Origin: Reticulitermes speratus
Taxonomy: Eukaryota > Arthropoda > Insecta > Blattodea > Rhinotermitidae
Assembly: GCA_021186555.1 (NCBI GenBank)
Contig: JAJKFL010000026.1
Location: forward strand, 5,783,209-5,847,208
DNA length: 64,000 bases
Reading direction: 5' to 3'
In this document: positions 32,903 to 44,640 of the stretch, in pieces
Numbering within the stretch: position 1 is the first letter of the stretch
Layout of the letters: the number at the start of each line of letters is the position of its first letter
Notes under the pieces: model-generated
What the model was told of the DNA's origin: nothing
Database searches by the model: none
The model's input: only the letters and a program-made list of their open reading frames with translations
Made by a program: the position numbers and the translations under genes

Positions 32903-35900
32903 ACAGCTCGTACCGCGCAGTAAACACACTCCGTCTCAGTTATACAAACCAGTCAGTTAATGTTGTAAAGTGAAATAATCGCTGTTTGTTCTGAGATCCA
33001 CACAAAACTCATAAATACAGCCCGTACCGCGCAGTAAACACACTCCGTCTCAGTTATACAAACCAGTCAGTTAATGCTGTACAGTGAAATAATCGCTGTT
33101 TGTTCTGAGATCCACACAAAACACATAAATACAGTCCGTACCACGCAGTAAACACACTACATCTCAGTTATACAAACCAATCAGTTAATGCTGTACAGTG
33201 AAATAATCGCTGTTTGTTCTGAGATCCACACAAAACACATAAATACAGTCCGTACCGCGCAGTAAACACTCCGTCTCAGTTATACAAACCAGTCAGTTAA
33301 TGCTGTACAGTGAAATAATCGCTGTTTGTTCTGAGATCCACACAAAACACATAAATACAGTCCGTACCGCGTAGTAAACACACTCCGTCTCAGTTATACA
33401 AACCAGTCAGTTAATGCTGTACAGTGAAATAATCGCTGTTTGTTCTGAGATCCACACAAAACACATAAATACAGTCCGTACCGCGCAGTAAACACACTCC
33501 GTCTCAGTTATAAAAACCAGTCAGTTAATGTTGTACAGTGAAATAATCGCTGTTTGTTCTGAGATCCACACAAAACACATAAATACAGTCCGTACCGCGC
33601 AGTAAACACTCCGTCTCAGTTATACAAACCAGTCAGTTAATGCTGTACAGTGAAATAATCGCTGTTTGTTCTGAGATCCACACAAAACACATAAATACAG
33701 TCCGTACCGCGTAGTAAACACACTCCGTCTCAGTTATACAAACCAGTCAGTTAATGCTGTACAGTGAAATAATCGCTGTTTGTTCTGAGATCCACACAAA
33801 ACACATAAATACAGTCCGTACCGCGCAGTAAACACACTCCGTCTCAGTTATACAAACCAGTCAGTTAATGCTGTACAGTGAAATAATCGCTGTTTGTTCT
33901 GAGATCCACACAAAACACATAAATACAGTCCGTACCGCGCAGTAAACACACTCCGTCTCAGTTATACAAACCAATCTGTTAATGCTGTACAGTGAAATAA
34001 TCGCTGTTTGTTCTGAGATCCACACAAAACACACAAATACAGTCCGTACCGCGTAGTAAACACACTCCGTCTCAGTTATACAAACAAGTCAGTTAATGCT
34101 GTACAGTGAAATAATCGCTGTTTGTTTCTGAGATCCACACAAAACACATAAATACAGTCCGTACCGCGCAGTAAACACACTCCGTCTCAGTTATACAAAC
34201 CAGTTAGTTAATGCTGTACAGTGAAATAATCGCTGTTTGTTCTGAGATCCACACAAAACACATAGATACAGTCCGTACCGCGCAGTAAACACACTCCGTC
34301 TCAGTTTATACAAACCAGTTAGTTAATGCTGTACAGTGAAATAATCGCTGTTTGTTCTGAGATCCACACAAAACACATAGATACAGTCCGTACCGCGTAG
34401 TAAACACACTCCGTCTCAGTTATACAAACCAGTTAGTTAATGCTGTACAGTGAAATAATCGCTGTTTGTTCTGAGATCCACACAAAACACATAGATACAG
34501 TCCGTACCGCGCAGTAAACACACTCCGTCTCAGTTATACAAACCAGTCAGTTAATGCTGTACAGTGAAATAATCGCTGTTTGTTCTGAGATCCACACAAA
34601 ACACATAAATACAGTCCGTACCGCGCAGTAAACACACTCCGTCTCAGTTATACAAACCAGTTAGTTAATGCTGTACAGTGAAATAATCGCTGTTTGTTCT
34701 TAGATCCACACAAAACACATAAATACAGTCCGTACCGCGCAGTAAACACACTCCGTCTCAGTTATACAAACCAGTCAGTTAATGCTGTACAGTGAAATAA
34801 TCGCTGTTTGTTCTGAGATCCACACAAAACACATAAATACAGTCCGTACCGCGCAGTAAACACACTCCGTCTCAGTTATACAAACCAATCTGTTAATGCT
34901 GTACAGTGAAATAATCGCTGTTTGTTCTGAGATCCACACAAAACACATAAATACAGTCCGTACCGCGTAGTAAACACACTCCGTCTCAGTTATACAAACC
35001 AGTCAGTTAATGCTGTACAGTGAAATAATCGCTGTTTGTTCTGAGATCCACACAAAACACAAATACAGTCCGTACCGCGCAGTAAACACACTCCGTCTCA
35101 GTTATACAAACCAGTTAGTTAATGCTGTACAGTGAAATAATCGCTGTTTGTTCTGAGATCCACACAAAACACATAGATACAGTTCGTACCGCGCAGTAAA
35201 CACACTCCGTCTCAGTTATACAAACCAGTTAGTTAATGCTGTACAGTGAAATAATCGCTGTTTGTTCTGAGATCCACACAAAACACATAGATACAGTCCG
35301 TACCGCGCAGTAAACACACTCCGTCTCAGTTATACAAACCAATCAGTTAATGCTGTACAGTGAAATAATCGCTGTTTGTTCTGAGATCCACACAAAACAC
35401 ATAGATACAGTCCGTACCGCGCAGTAAACACACTCCGTCTCAGTTATACAAACCAGTTTAGTTAATGCTGTACAGTGAAATAATCGCTGTTTGTTCTGAG
35501 ATCCACACAAAACACATAGATACAGTCCGTACGCGCAGTAAACACACTCCGTCTCAGTTATACAAACCAGTCAGTTAATGCTGTACAGTGAAATAATCGC
35601 TGTTTGTTCTGAGATCCACACAAAACACATAAATACAGTCCGTACCGCGCAGTAAACACACTCCGTCTCAGTTATACAAACCAGTTAGTTAATGCTTACA
35701 GTGAAATAATCGCTGTTTGTTCTGAGATCCACACAAAACACATAAATACAGTCCGTACCGCGCAGTAAACACACTCCGTCTCAGTTATACAAACCAGTCA
35801 GTTAATGCTGTACAGTGAAATAATCGCTGTTTGTTCTGAGATCCACACAAAACACATAAATACAGTCCGTACCGCGCAGTAAACACACTCCGTCTCAGTT

Positions 35901-36547
35901 ATACAAACCAATCAGTTAATGCTGTACAGTGAAATAATCGCTGTTTGTTCTGAGATCCACACAAAACACATAAATACAGTCCGTACCGCGCAGTAAACAC
36001 ATTCCGTCTCAGTTATACAAACCAGTCAGTTAATGCTGTACAGTGAAATAATCGCTGTTTGTTCTGAGATCCACACAAAACACATAAATACAGTCCGTAC
36101 CGTGCAGTAAACACACTCCGTCTCAGTTATACAAACCAGTCAGTTAATGTTGTACAGTGAAATAATCGCTGTTTGTTCTGAGATCCACACAAAACACATA
36201 CATACAGTCCGTACCGCGCAGTAAACACACTCCGTCTCAGTTATACAAACCAGTCAGTTAATGTTGTACAGTGAAATAATCGCTGTTTATCCTGAGATGC
36301 ACACAAAACACATAAATACAGCTCGTACCGCGCAGTAAACACACTCCGTCTCAGTTATACAAACCAGTCAGTTAATGCTGTACAGTGAAATAATCGCTGT
36401 TTGTTCTGAGATCCACACAAAACACATAAATACAGTCCGTACCGCGCAGTAAACACACTCCGTCTCAGTTATACAAACCAATCAGTTAATGCTGTACAGT
36501 GAAATAATCGCTGTTTGTTCTGAGATCCACACAAAACACATAAATAC
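32903..36547. repeat. 114-bp satellite array 1, about 32 units
   Basis: Unit includes gtccgtaccgcgcagtaaac, ccgtctcagttatacaaacc and gtgaaataatcgctgtttg. Units differ at a few sites (cgcag/cgtag, cataaat/catagat, cagtcag/cagttag). The 3' side continues with actgtgcgggcagaacgtag, as in array 2. Confidence 0.97.
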
Positions 36548-36640
36548 ACTGTGCGGGCAGAACGTAGAATTGTTGAATGTTAAACTTGCTGGTACATATA
36601 GTAACCAATGGGCTCTAAGGGGATAAAATTTTTCTATATA
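36548..36640. repeat. Shared tail of the 114-bp satellite element
   Basis: gggcagaacgtagaatt, gaatgttaaacttg and atatagtaaccaatgggctc match 54385-54440 in part and, more loosely, 38790-38895. So the arrays belong to a dispersed repeat. Confidence 0.65.
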
Positions 36641-37670
36641 AAGTTACTGCAAAGCATTTTAAAAAGAGTCTGCACAAATAGTCAAGACATATGTAGGAAA
36701 ATTGCAAAAAAAATTATATTATATTTATTATATATGTACATATATACATATACTCTTTCTCTACTTTTCCCTGCCTTCTATGTGTAAGTTTTTGAAAGTC
36801 GACTTGGTAAGCATTCTTTTATTTTTAGTAACATAATGGCCACATATTAAGCGCGGTATTTCTTACAGTCACCCTAAAGTAATTTTGCAGGCATATGTCG
36901 TAACTCGGTACAACTTATATCAGCGTTTGATCGCGCATGGACTTAACGGCGGATTAGTGTTTAATAGGTGTTTAGCGGGAAGTTATATGGTGTTTGGAGT
37001 GTTTGCTTTATGGACAGTGTCTATAGATTAAACACTTGATAAAATGTGGCGTCATCCAACATATGCTGACACACTCTAATTTAGCCCTTTTTTGCTGTTT
37101 TGAGTGATTGTCGGCTTATAATTCATCCAACCAAAAAAAAAAAAAAAAATACATTTTTAACGCTCAACCCAATTCGATTATAAAATATAAACTTTACACA
37201 CAGCTAAGAGCAGAAAACAAAAATATTCATTTGCAAAATATTTGTCATTCGTTTTCTGCGATTCAACCAGCTAAGCGTAATTAACTTTATTATGCAAGAT
37301 CTGCACCATATTCCACAGTATTTGAAGAAGTACGAAATTTGGAAAAGCTCCCAATAAGACAGTAGGAGTTATGAAGTGTTCTTAGTGAGGTGGTAACCGA
37401 CGTTTAGGATGAACCTGCTGCCTACACGTTCAGAATGTATTAACAGAGGCGGCACACCAGACGGGGATTACAAAATTTGTAACCTGTCTAACCACGAAGA
37501 TTGCAACACGAAAAGGTCTGAAGAAAGAACTGGACCATTACACAAACATCACACCATGGCCGACGTTTCATGACCGTCATATAAGACAGAAGAAAGCAAT
37601 AAGACACCAACATAATGTAGAGAAGGGAGGAGTGTTTAACGATATTGATAATTCCTAAGATTACATAGCG
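36641..37670. other. AT-rich non-coding stretch
   Basis: Only an A run (37133-37149) and short AT runs. Confidence 0.4.
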
Positions 37671-37674
37671 TTTG

Positions 37675-37942
37675 CGGAAAAGTATACTTGTCCCTGTATA
37701 CGCTATGAACGCATATGGGAGATTTGGAGGTATAGCTCCACTCATTCTCAAGCTCTGCACTAGATGGGGTGAGTGGTCAGCATTTTATTCCTGGGGAAAG
37801 AGGACTCCGTCTCCATTGTATAGGATGCTAGGTGGGAACAATGGAGGCTTTGGACAAGAGAGAAATCTCCTGCTGCTGTTAGAAATCGTCGATTGTCCAG
37901 CCCATAGCCTAGTCACTATACCAACTGAGCTATCCCAGCTCC
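37675..37942 (-). mobile_element. SINE family I copy, old
   Basis: Ends in ccaactgagctatcccagct (complement of the A-box head); body diverged. Confidence 0.68.
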
Positions 37943-38068
37943 TAGCGTCGGTGATATATGAGTTAATGATTATGAAGCAATGGTGGAATGATACCGACGG
38001 GGGAAAGCCGAAGTATTGGGAGAGAAACATGTCCTAGAGCCACTTTGTCCACCACAAATCCCAACATA
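37943..38068 (-). mobile_element. SINE family V fragment
   Basis: gcgtcggtgatatatgag, gtggaatgataccgac and gtccaccacaaatccc are complements of the family V tail and middle. Joined directly to the preceding SINE. Confidence 0.6.
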
Positions 38069-38153
38069 ACTTACGGAGATACAAATCTTAACACATGAAA
38101 CAATTAAAATAGGTTAATTAAGTTTAAACTTAAATTTGATCTAATCTCGATAT

Positions 38154-38286
38154 CAAAAGTCACTATTACCAAAAGTCACTATTACCAAAAGTCACTATTA
38201 CCAATAGTCACTATTACCAAAAGGCACTATTACCAAAAGGCACTATTATCAATAGTCACTATTACCAAAAGTCACTATTACCAAAT
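38154..38286. repeat. 16-bp minisatellite, 8 copies
   Basis: Unit ccaaaagtcactatta with caatag and aaggc variants. Confidence 0.95.
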
Positions 38287-38701
38287 AGTTAAAACAGCTG
38301 TGTCTCCGCTTTATGAAGATGTAATTCTTATGTTTACGTATTTTGGAATTAAGTAACGACATTTACTCCACACCAGACGTACACGTAGCAACTCTGCGCG
38401 CTCCCAAAACTTGATCTTCGCGCTGCGCAACTCTTTCCTACGAACAGCATTTAGTGATTGCATCATATCTGTAAAACCAACACACCGCTAAGGCAGGAGA
38501 TAATAACTACAAAAATCCACAAGTATAGCGTCATCATGGTACAAATATCAGCGCAGTAAATTGCTGTTTTGTATTGCAAGTTTGGCATTTATATACATTC
38601 TAATGCTTCGAAAATATCAGACTGAGTCAACTTCAAAGAAAGAATTTGGTGTAAAGAAAAGTATATAAAATTTTTAAGTAACTACCTCACAGTAAACATT
38701 G

Positions 38702-38703
38702 TG

Positions 38704-38735
<32 letters not shown>

Positions 38736-38895
38736 CACAAACTATTCAAACAAGTTACGGGAAATTACCGCAAATTTCTCCTTCTGAAAATCATACGAAA
38801 CACACAAATATACTCTGTGGGTATAGTTCAAAGATTTTCATTGTTAAAGCAGGTGGTATATATAATAATCACAGTGCTTTAAAGGGTTAAAACAC
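38702..38895 (+). repeat. T run and diverged copy of the satellite element's tail
   Basis: 29 T, then gaaaatcatacgaaacacac, ctctgtgggtatagttc and cattgttaaagcaggtgg, aligning loosely with the tails after arrays 1 and 2. Confidence 0.45.
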
Positions 38896-39905
38896 GTCTA
38901 CCAACAATCATAAAATGTGATGCCGCATGTAGCCTTCGTTTCATGTAATCTTCATATAATATCTGTAATCACAAAACACCAAAGCCATGTCTTAAGAAGC
39001 AATGATAACGTAGCCTCCATTGAAACATTTCTCCTCTCTGCTTATTGTTCTCAGGTCTCAGCATCTTCTCTAAACAATACACAATGAATGACATCCTTTT
39101 ATCATAATGAAGTCCCCTTATGTATATTTGCCGCCTCTAACATCAGCTGTGTAGCAGGTAAGACTCTCTGGAATCCTCTAATAAAACTCCAAACAAACAC
39201 GCCTAGAATTATACGATATATCTATTGTCTTTTGACTTGAAATGGAGCTTAGTTGTTGCTCAATTAACTGCAAAGAGGATTTGAATACTCAGGTGCAACT
39301 ATTCGAACAGGAGAAGAATAGTGGACTCATATTTTGAGCCAAATATTAAACAGTTTAATAATTAATGCAATAATGTTGCCTCTGTGTCAAATTACCAAGC
39401 CACGAAGGTGTAGAGTGGGCGTTGAGTAAAACATCAACGTATTCTAAATCTCAGAGCCACATGTAGGTCAGCGATCGGTCAGTGAGTGGTCGAATTTAAA
39501 AGAGAGACTTATTCAGGGTAAATGTTTCGCTAGGAGGCTGAGGATTCAGAGAGGTTCTAAAGGGGATGGCACACAACACAACGAATGTCCAGCACCAGGC
39601 GGTCAGTCAGTCTCCTGACACAGCTCCGTGTCATTTATTTTAGAGTACATTGGGTTACGTGCAATAAAGTCACGGTTTGCAACTAGCAGCGTAGTGATTA
39701 AGAAGCAGACTACGTGTTCTGAAGCTATCGGGTTCGATCTGAAATTTCGTCATTAATTTAAAAGGAAGTAACAATAAATACGAGGCAGTGGCACTATAAC
39801 AATAAACAATAACCTGTATACATTAGTGTATCCGACTACCGAAACGTCGTGTACATCAATGCTTGACACAATATTGGTATAACTGGTGTGATATGTAGTT
39901 TTATA
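38896..39905. other. Non-coding stretch
   Basis: No supported gene. A stray CGAAACGTCGTG at 39840-39851 resembles a ribozyme-arm end. Confidence 0.35.
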
Positions 39906-40186
39906 GGTAAAGCAACCCCATTAAAGGCCTGGACAGGCCTTGAGGGTTCCAGAAGTTTGAGGCTCCCAGATTTTAAGACAATCGGCAAATGAAGGTGGTA
40001 GGATTGTCAGCTCTGTTCACCGGCCGCCTTTACCCCTCAGGAAATATTCCTGTTAGAGGCTGGGATTAACTCAGCCATAGTGCAGCCGGAAGGATTATGT
40101 CATAATAACATAAACGGGAATCGAACCCGCGACCTTCCGGCTTGTAGCGCAGTGCCTCAACCAAATGCGCCACCGCCTACCCCCGA
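39906..40186 (-). mobile_element. SINE family II copy
   Basis: Same layout as 30387-30692, with an internal gap. Perfect 11-bp duplication gtagttttata (39895-39905, 40187-40197). Confidence 0.9.
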
Positions 40187-40504
40187 GTAGTTTTATAAGA
40201 TATTCAAATATTTCCGGCAGTACAGATTTCCGAAGTCCGAAAAATACCGTCGCTAATGTTACACCGAAGACACTGAGACATGTTCTATACGTAATTTGTA
40301 TAAGCCTGACCGTTTGTATGACACAATGCAGGCACGAATTTGTGAATTAAATTTTGTGATATTTCAAGTATTGTCACAAACATTTGTGCGCTGACCTCAG
40401 GAGTTCTAGTGCTGTTATAACACTAACACGGTGAGTACAGACGTTAAGAGTACTGGGCATTGAAAGTGCTTATTTAACGACACTCTTAATTAACAAGGTT
40501 ATAA

Positions 40505-40560
40505 TCACGTCGGTGATAGATAAACGAATGATTATGGAACACTGGAATGATAATACATCA
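40505..40560 (-). mobile_element. SINE family V tail fragment
   Basis: cgtcggtgatagataaacg and ggaatgataatac match the family V tail. Confidence 0.45.
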
Positions 40561-40674
40561 ACGAAAATACGCACTTAATAAAATACAAATGAATTCTAAG
40601 GGGTTCTGACGGCGGTGTATAACATTGAGAACTAATTGTCTTTTGGACTTTGTCCATCGTCTGGATAAAATATA

Positions 40675-40751
40675 CAGGTATACACAAAAGAATGGTGCGG
40701 TTTCAATAGTGAATACTATTGAAACCGCACCATTCTTTTGTGTATGCCCTG
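40675..40751. mobile_element. Mariner-type MITE, 77 bp
   Basis: Perfectly paired ends: catacacaaaagaatggtgc in the complement and gaaaccgcaccattcttttg; TA on both sides. Nearly a complete palindrome. Confidence 0.88.
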
Positions 40752-40773
40752 TATAAATATACAAAAATATAAA

Positions 40774-40818
40774 ACCACGACGTTTCGGAAGGTGGCTCTT
40801 CTTCCGTCTTCAGGTGAT
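40774..40818 (-). ncRNA. Hammerhead ribozyme motif, GUC type
   Basis: Stem I ATCAC/GTGGT (5 pairs, one wobble), CTGAAGA, stem II CGGAAG/CTTCCG, GAAA with ACGT, C17. Full core. Confidence 0.75.
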
Positions 40819-40856
40819 GTGAGGGGAGACCCATCCGAGTAGGTGTCTCCCCTCAC

Positions 40857-40901
40857 ATCACCTGAAAACGGAAGAAGAGCCATCTTCCGAAACGTCGTGG
40901 T
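40857..40901 (+). ncRNA. Hammerhead motif, G8 altered
   Basis: Mirror copy of the previous motif; the core reads CTGAAAA, so catalytic G8 is lost. Stem I and GUC site kept. Confidence 0.6.
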
Positions 40902-41003
40902 TTCATATCTTTATATATTTTTATATTTTATCCAGGACGATGGACAAAGTCCAAAATACAATTTATTCTCAATAATAAAATAAAATTGATGACAAGTATT
41001 AAA

Positions 41004-41045
41004 ATCTTACATGTTTCGGCGCTGGGGTGCCATCGTCAGGGAGTA
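41004..41045 (-). ncRNA. Hammerhead ribozyme motif
   Basis: CTGACGA, stem II GGC/GCC closing pairs, GAAA, ACATGT, A17. Stem I is mostly mispaired. Confidence 0.58.
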
Positions 41046-41227
41046 TTTTAGAAGAAAGGAATAAAAGCCCAACACGCTAATGTATGTACTGCATCGCTCT
41101 TTCTGGAATGATTAAAACGTTAAAATTCTAAAATACACAAAATTTATGAACATAAAATTACAATATTGTGATATTACAATTACGCATTAGCGAGCAGTTC
41201 AAAGCGTTAAGTCCGTATCTGTTTATA

Positions 41228-41305
41228 CAGGGCATACACAAAAGAATGGTGCGGTTTATATGGTTTATTCAATTGATACCGCACCATTCTTTTGTGTATG
41301 CCCTG
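41228..41305. mobile_element. Mariner-type MITE, 78 bp
   Basis: Same ends as 40675-40751 and as 49289; TA on both sides. Confidence 0.88.
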
Positions 41306-41564
41306 TATTCTGTATGCAGTATGGAATGGCTCGCTAAAGCGTAGTATTAATATCACAGTGTTGTAATTTTATGCTTTTTATGTAATTTTATTTTAATTAT
41401 CAACTTTGCGTATTTTAGACTTTTAATATTTTAATAATATTTAAATTTAATATATTATATTATATTAATAATTATTTAATAATATTTAATATTTAAAATT
41501 TTAATAATACAATTTAACAATACCTAGATTGGCGTGTTGGCCTTGTACTGCTTTGTTCTAAATA

Positions 41565-41606
41565 ACTGCCTGATGAGGGCACCGCAGTGCCGAAACATGT
41601 AGGAGT
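41565..41606 (+). ncRNA. Hammerhead ribozyme motif
   Basis: CTGATGA (41570-41576), stem II GGCAC/GTGCC, GAAA, ACATGT, A17 at 41601. Stem I ACTGC/GGAGT with one mismatch. Confidence 0.72.
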
Positions 41607-41689
41607 TTAATACTTGTCTTGAATTGTATTTTATTAAGTGTTTATGTTAGTTGATGTATTAATTGTAAGAACATGCACGGCATGCGTAA

Positions 41690-41862
41690 CGTAAAAAATT
41701 GGAATTGTAGTGACTGGGTAAAACAGAAGTATTCGGAGGAAAAACATGTGTCAGTGACACTCTGTCCATCAGAAATCCCACACGGACTGACCTGGGATTG
41801 AATAAGACACTCGGTGGTTAGGTGTCGCCGCCTATCGGCCTGAGCCACGGCACCGCCCTCTA
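41690..41862 (-). mobile_element. SINE family V copy
   Basis: Minus strand: head ggtgccgtggctcaggccg, then ttcaatcccaggtcagtcc and body. Confidence 0.68.
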
Positions 41863-41977
41863 AAAGTGCCAAATGTTTAAATTTGTGCTTTTAGGTGACA
41901 AAGGCCGTATAACAGACTAAGGCCATTTACGGATAAATTCAAATTGGAAAGGTCATCTCTTTACAGAAAGTTTACAG

Positions 41978-42459
41978 CAGTGGTTCCCAAAGTGGGCGGT
42001 ATCGCCCCCTGGGGGGGCGGTGGGATTACCGAGGTGGGCGCTAATAGGTACGAGAGGTGGAAGGGAGCACTGTTATTATCACAGGGGGGCGCTAGTAGAC
42101 AAGTAGTGCATTTATTTTTATAATAAAATTCAAATAAAGTAATTTTTGTGTTAAAAATAAAAAATGAACTAAATTTCTTAGTATTTTAATTTATGAATCT
42201 TATTCAAGCACATATTTTTTTAATAAACTGTTGCTAGATGAATTATTGTTAATCATAAAAAATATAATAAATTTTAATTTATTAATTAACACATAAAACA
42301 TTAAGTTTAACTCTTATAATTTTATTTAAACGATGTTTTTAAATATAAAATAAAAGTGGAGACAAAAGCGCATTTATGTTTTTTAAAAAAGTAGGGGGCG
42401 CTGTGGGTGTGTGTATGGAACCAAGGGGCGGTGGACCGAAAAAAGTTTGGGAACCACTG
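41978..42459. mobile_element. hAT-type MITE, 482 bp
   Basis: Ends CAGTGGTTCCCAAA and TTTGGGAACCACTG with perfect 8-bp duplications gtttacag (41970-41977, 42460-42467). gggggcg runs near both ends; interior AT-rich. Confidence 0.93.
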
Positions 42460-42492
42460 GTTTACAGTCATGATAATGAAGAACTGTTCGTT

Positions 42493-42715
42493 CTTCTGGG
42501 GTGTTACGCAGCGTATATTGGTAGTTAGTTACCGACGTTTCGGGAAAACCTATCGGTCCCATCTTCAAGGTTCAAGCAGTTCAAGAAGACTCCTTGATCC
42601 TTGAAGAGGGGGCCGATAGGTTGTCCTGAAAGTCCGTAATTAACTACCAATATACGCTGCGTAACATCCCAGAAGAGCGAAGATCTCATTCATATCGCGG
42701 CGGAAGCCTAAAATC
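42493..42715. mobile_element. Palindromic element, ACGTC-type ribozyme family
   Basis: Inverted repeat 42493-42675 plus the tail atcgcggcggaagcc as at 5.46 and 51.05 kb. Confidence 0.8.
42531..42571 (-). ncRNA. Hammerhead motif, C3 altered
   Basis: Stem I ACC/GGT, core TTGAAGA, stem II GGGA/TCCC with a large loop, GAAA, ACGT, C17. Confidence 0.5.
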
Positions 42716-43129
42716 ACCCACGTTTAATTACGTTATGAAGGAAAGACATTTTAAAGCTCTCCGTGTCTCATAAGCCACTTTTGTCATCTTGTGTATGCTT
42801 TGGCTTTAAATAATTATATTCATCTTATTCCATTAATGCAGACGCGCTGCTTTACAGTACGCTTACAGGATTATGTATTGTTTAGAGCTAATAGTTATAA
42901 ATCGCGTTGCAAATACGTATAAGGGAGAACCAGCTCATTTTGAAAGAAAATTATTATATACTAAAGTGCTTCAATTTCTCAACAATTACATTGTGGTTTA
43001 AATACAAAACAAAGAAAGCGTTTTATGAGTTGGTATTTATTTTGATACAGTCACTTGTTATGGTACCTAATGAGGCAAAGTGTAAGATATAAGTGGTGCC
43101 CTCTGTGACGTAGAACAAAGACTTAACCT

Positions 43130-43420
43130 AGGCGATCTTTACGTTCGAAACGCAATACGGTTCAACGGTATGCGAGTAAAGGTCACGCCCATTAACTTCC
43201 ATAAGAAATGCACGGTCTTCCCTGCGCCGATTTGCACGAAATTCTTAAGTGACTAACAGAATTATATGCAGATCTCTTATACCAAATTTCGTCTAAATCG
43301 GGCAATAAACTGCGGAGAGAAATGTATTTACGCCCCGGTGTGAAGTACATATTACATTGTAAGTTAATTAAAATTCCCATTCTTACTGTTATTCCTTTAC
43401 ATAGAAATGGACCCATATAT
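43130..43420. other. Unrecognised non-coding stretch
   Basis: Looks like a dispersed repeat remnant, but no second copy is in this window. Ends against a decayed ribozyme arm (acatgtttcgc at 43427, tcatcagg at 43454). Confidence 0.3.
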
Positions 43421-43579
43421 CGGCTACATGTTTCGCTGTCGTGAAACGTCTGTCATCAGGTGGTAAAATTCAAGGAGGCTAGAAAGAGTACGAATTGTGT
43501 TAGATCCAACACTAATCTGTTACAATAAACATTAAAATTGTTACAATAATTAAACATTATGGAAAATGTGCGAATATCA

Positions 43580-44062
43580 GTTACTTACCACAAGTTTCGC
43601 CACCTGTCCGTACCCTGAGCCAGACCAACCCAGTCTATAACCACATAATACTTCTTGAAGATACGTTTTAATATTTTCTGCCATCTACGCCTAGGTTTGT
43701 CAAGTGGTCCCTCTCCTTCGGTTTCCCCCACCAAAATCCTCTATCTCTCTTATCTCCATACGTACTACATGCCCCGCCCATCTCTTTCTTCCTGATTTGA
43801 TCAATCGAATAATATTTGGTGATTACTATATATCATAAAGCTTCCCTTTATGTAGTCTTCTCCACTCCCCTGTTACCCCGTCCCTCTTAGCCCCAAATAT
43901 CTTCCTCAGCACCCTATTCTCGAACACCCTCAGCCTATGTCTCTCCTTCAAGTTACAGACCAAGTTCCACACCCATACAAAACAACAGACAAAATTATAC
44001 TTCTGTATATCTTAATCTTTACATTTTTGGATAGCAAACTGGAAGACAAAAGATTCTGCACC
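43580..44062 (-). mobile_element. LINE 3' part: end of the reverse-transcriptase ORF
   Basis: Minus strand reads VWNLVCNLKERHRLRVFENR then VLRKIFGAKRDGVTGEWRRL, the C-terminal tail common in insect endonuclease/reverse-transcriptase LINEs. The later part lines up with the ends at 59.8 kb. The frame does not stay open. Clade not settled (RTE-like suspected). Confidence 0.75.
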
Positions 44063-44449
44063 GAATGATAGCAAGCATAGGAAATTTTACTGCAGGTGTC
44101 AGTATATCACACTTTTGAGTTAAAATCAAACACAACATCAGACACATTTCATTACGACTCAGACACATTCAGGATAAGATCTCACCGTCTACAAGTCTGT
44201 TGCTAAGGTCAGGAGTAAACTTGTCCCACGCGAAAAACGAAAAAGTCGTAACCTATTTTAAGATATGGAAAAACTTATTCCGTGTGCCGTGTGAAACTCT
44301 GCAAGGCACATCTCAAATACTTGCATTTCCAATGCTTTGCTTAGCAGTATTCACGCATTTAACACCTGTGGACAATAACTGACCTATTGTTAACCTCCTG
44401 CGGATATTTCCTAACTTGTTAATAATACAGTTATTATTTCTTGGGGCCC

Positions 44450-44640
44450 TGCCATGGCTCTAGGCGGTTAGTCGCCGACCTCACACCGCGGAGGCCCGGC
44501 TTCGATCCCGGGTCCATCCATGTAGGATTTGTGGTGGACAAAATGGCACTGGGACAGGTTTTTCCCCCCGAGTACTTCGGTTTTCCCCTGTAAATTTCAT
44601 TCCACCTGTGCTCCATTACACGGAAAAATAAAAAAAATCT
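44450..44640 (+). mobile_element. SINE family V copy
   Basis: Head catggctctaggcggttag, B-box in ggcttcgatcccggg, then ttgtggtggacaaaatggc and gagtacttcggttttcccc. The 3' part is the source type of the 8.5 kb VNTR. Confidence 0.85.

Larger units (their letters stand above)
40548..41660. mobile_element. Nested palindromic ribozyme elements
   Basis: Outer element: aatacatcaac and cacttaataaaatac at 40548-40585 face their complements at 41625-41660. A second palindrome (about 40590-40985) is inserted in the left arm, and two mariner-type MITEs sit inside (40675 and 41228). Confidence 0.7.

Noticed and set aside
32903-36547. CRISPR-like array
   Set aside because: Units follow each other directly with no unique spacers, and the genome is animal. 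It is a satellite.
43420-43470. Hammerhead at 43.43 kb
   Set aside because: CTGATGA and GAAACATGTA are present, but the segment between them does not form a stem II and stem I does not pair.
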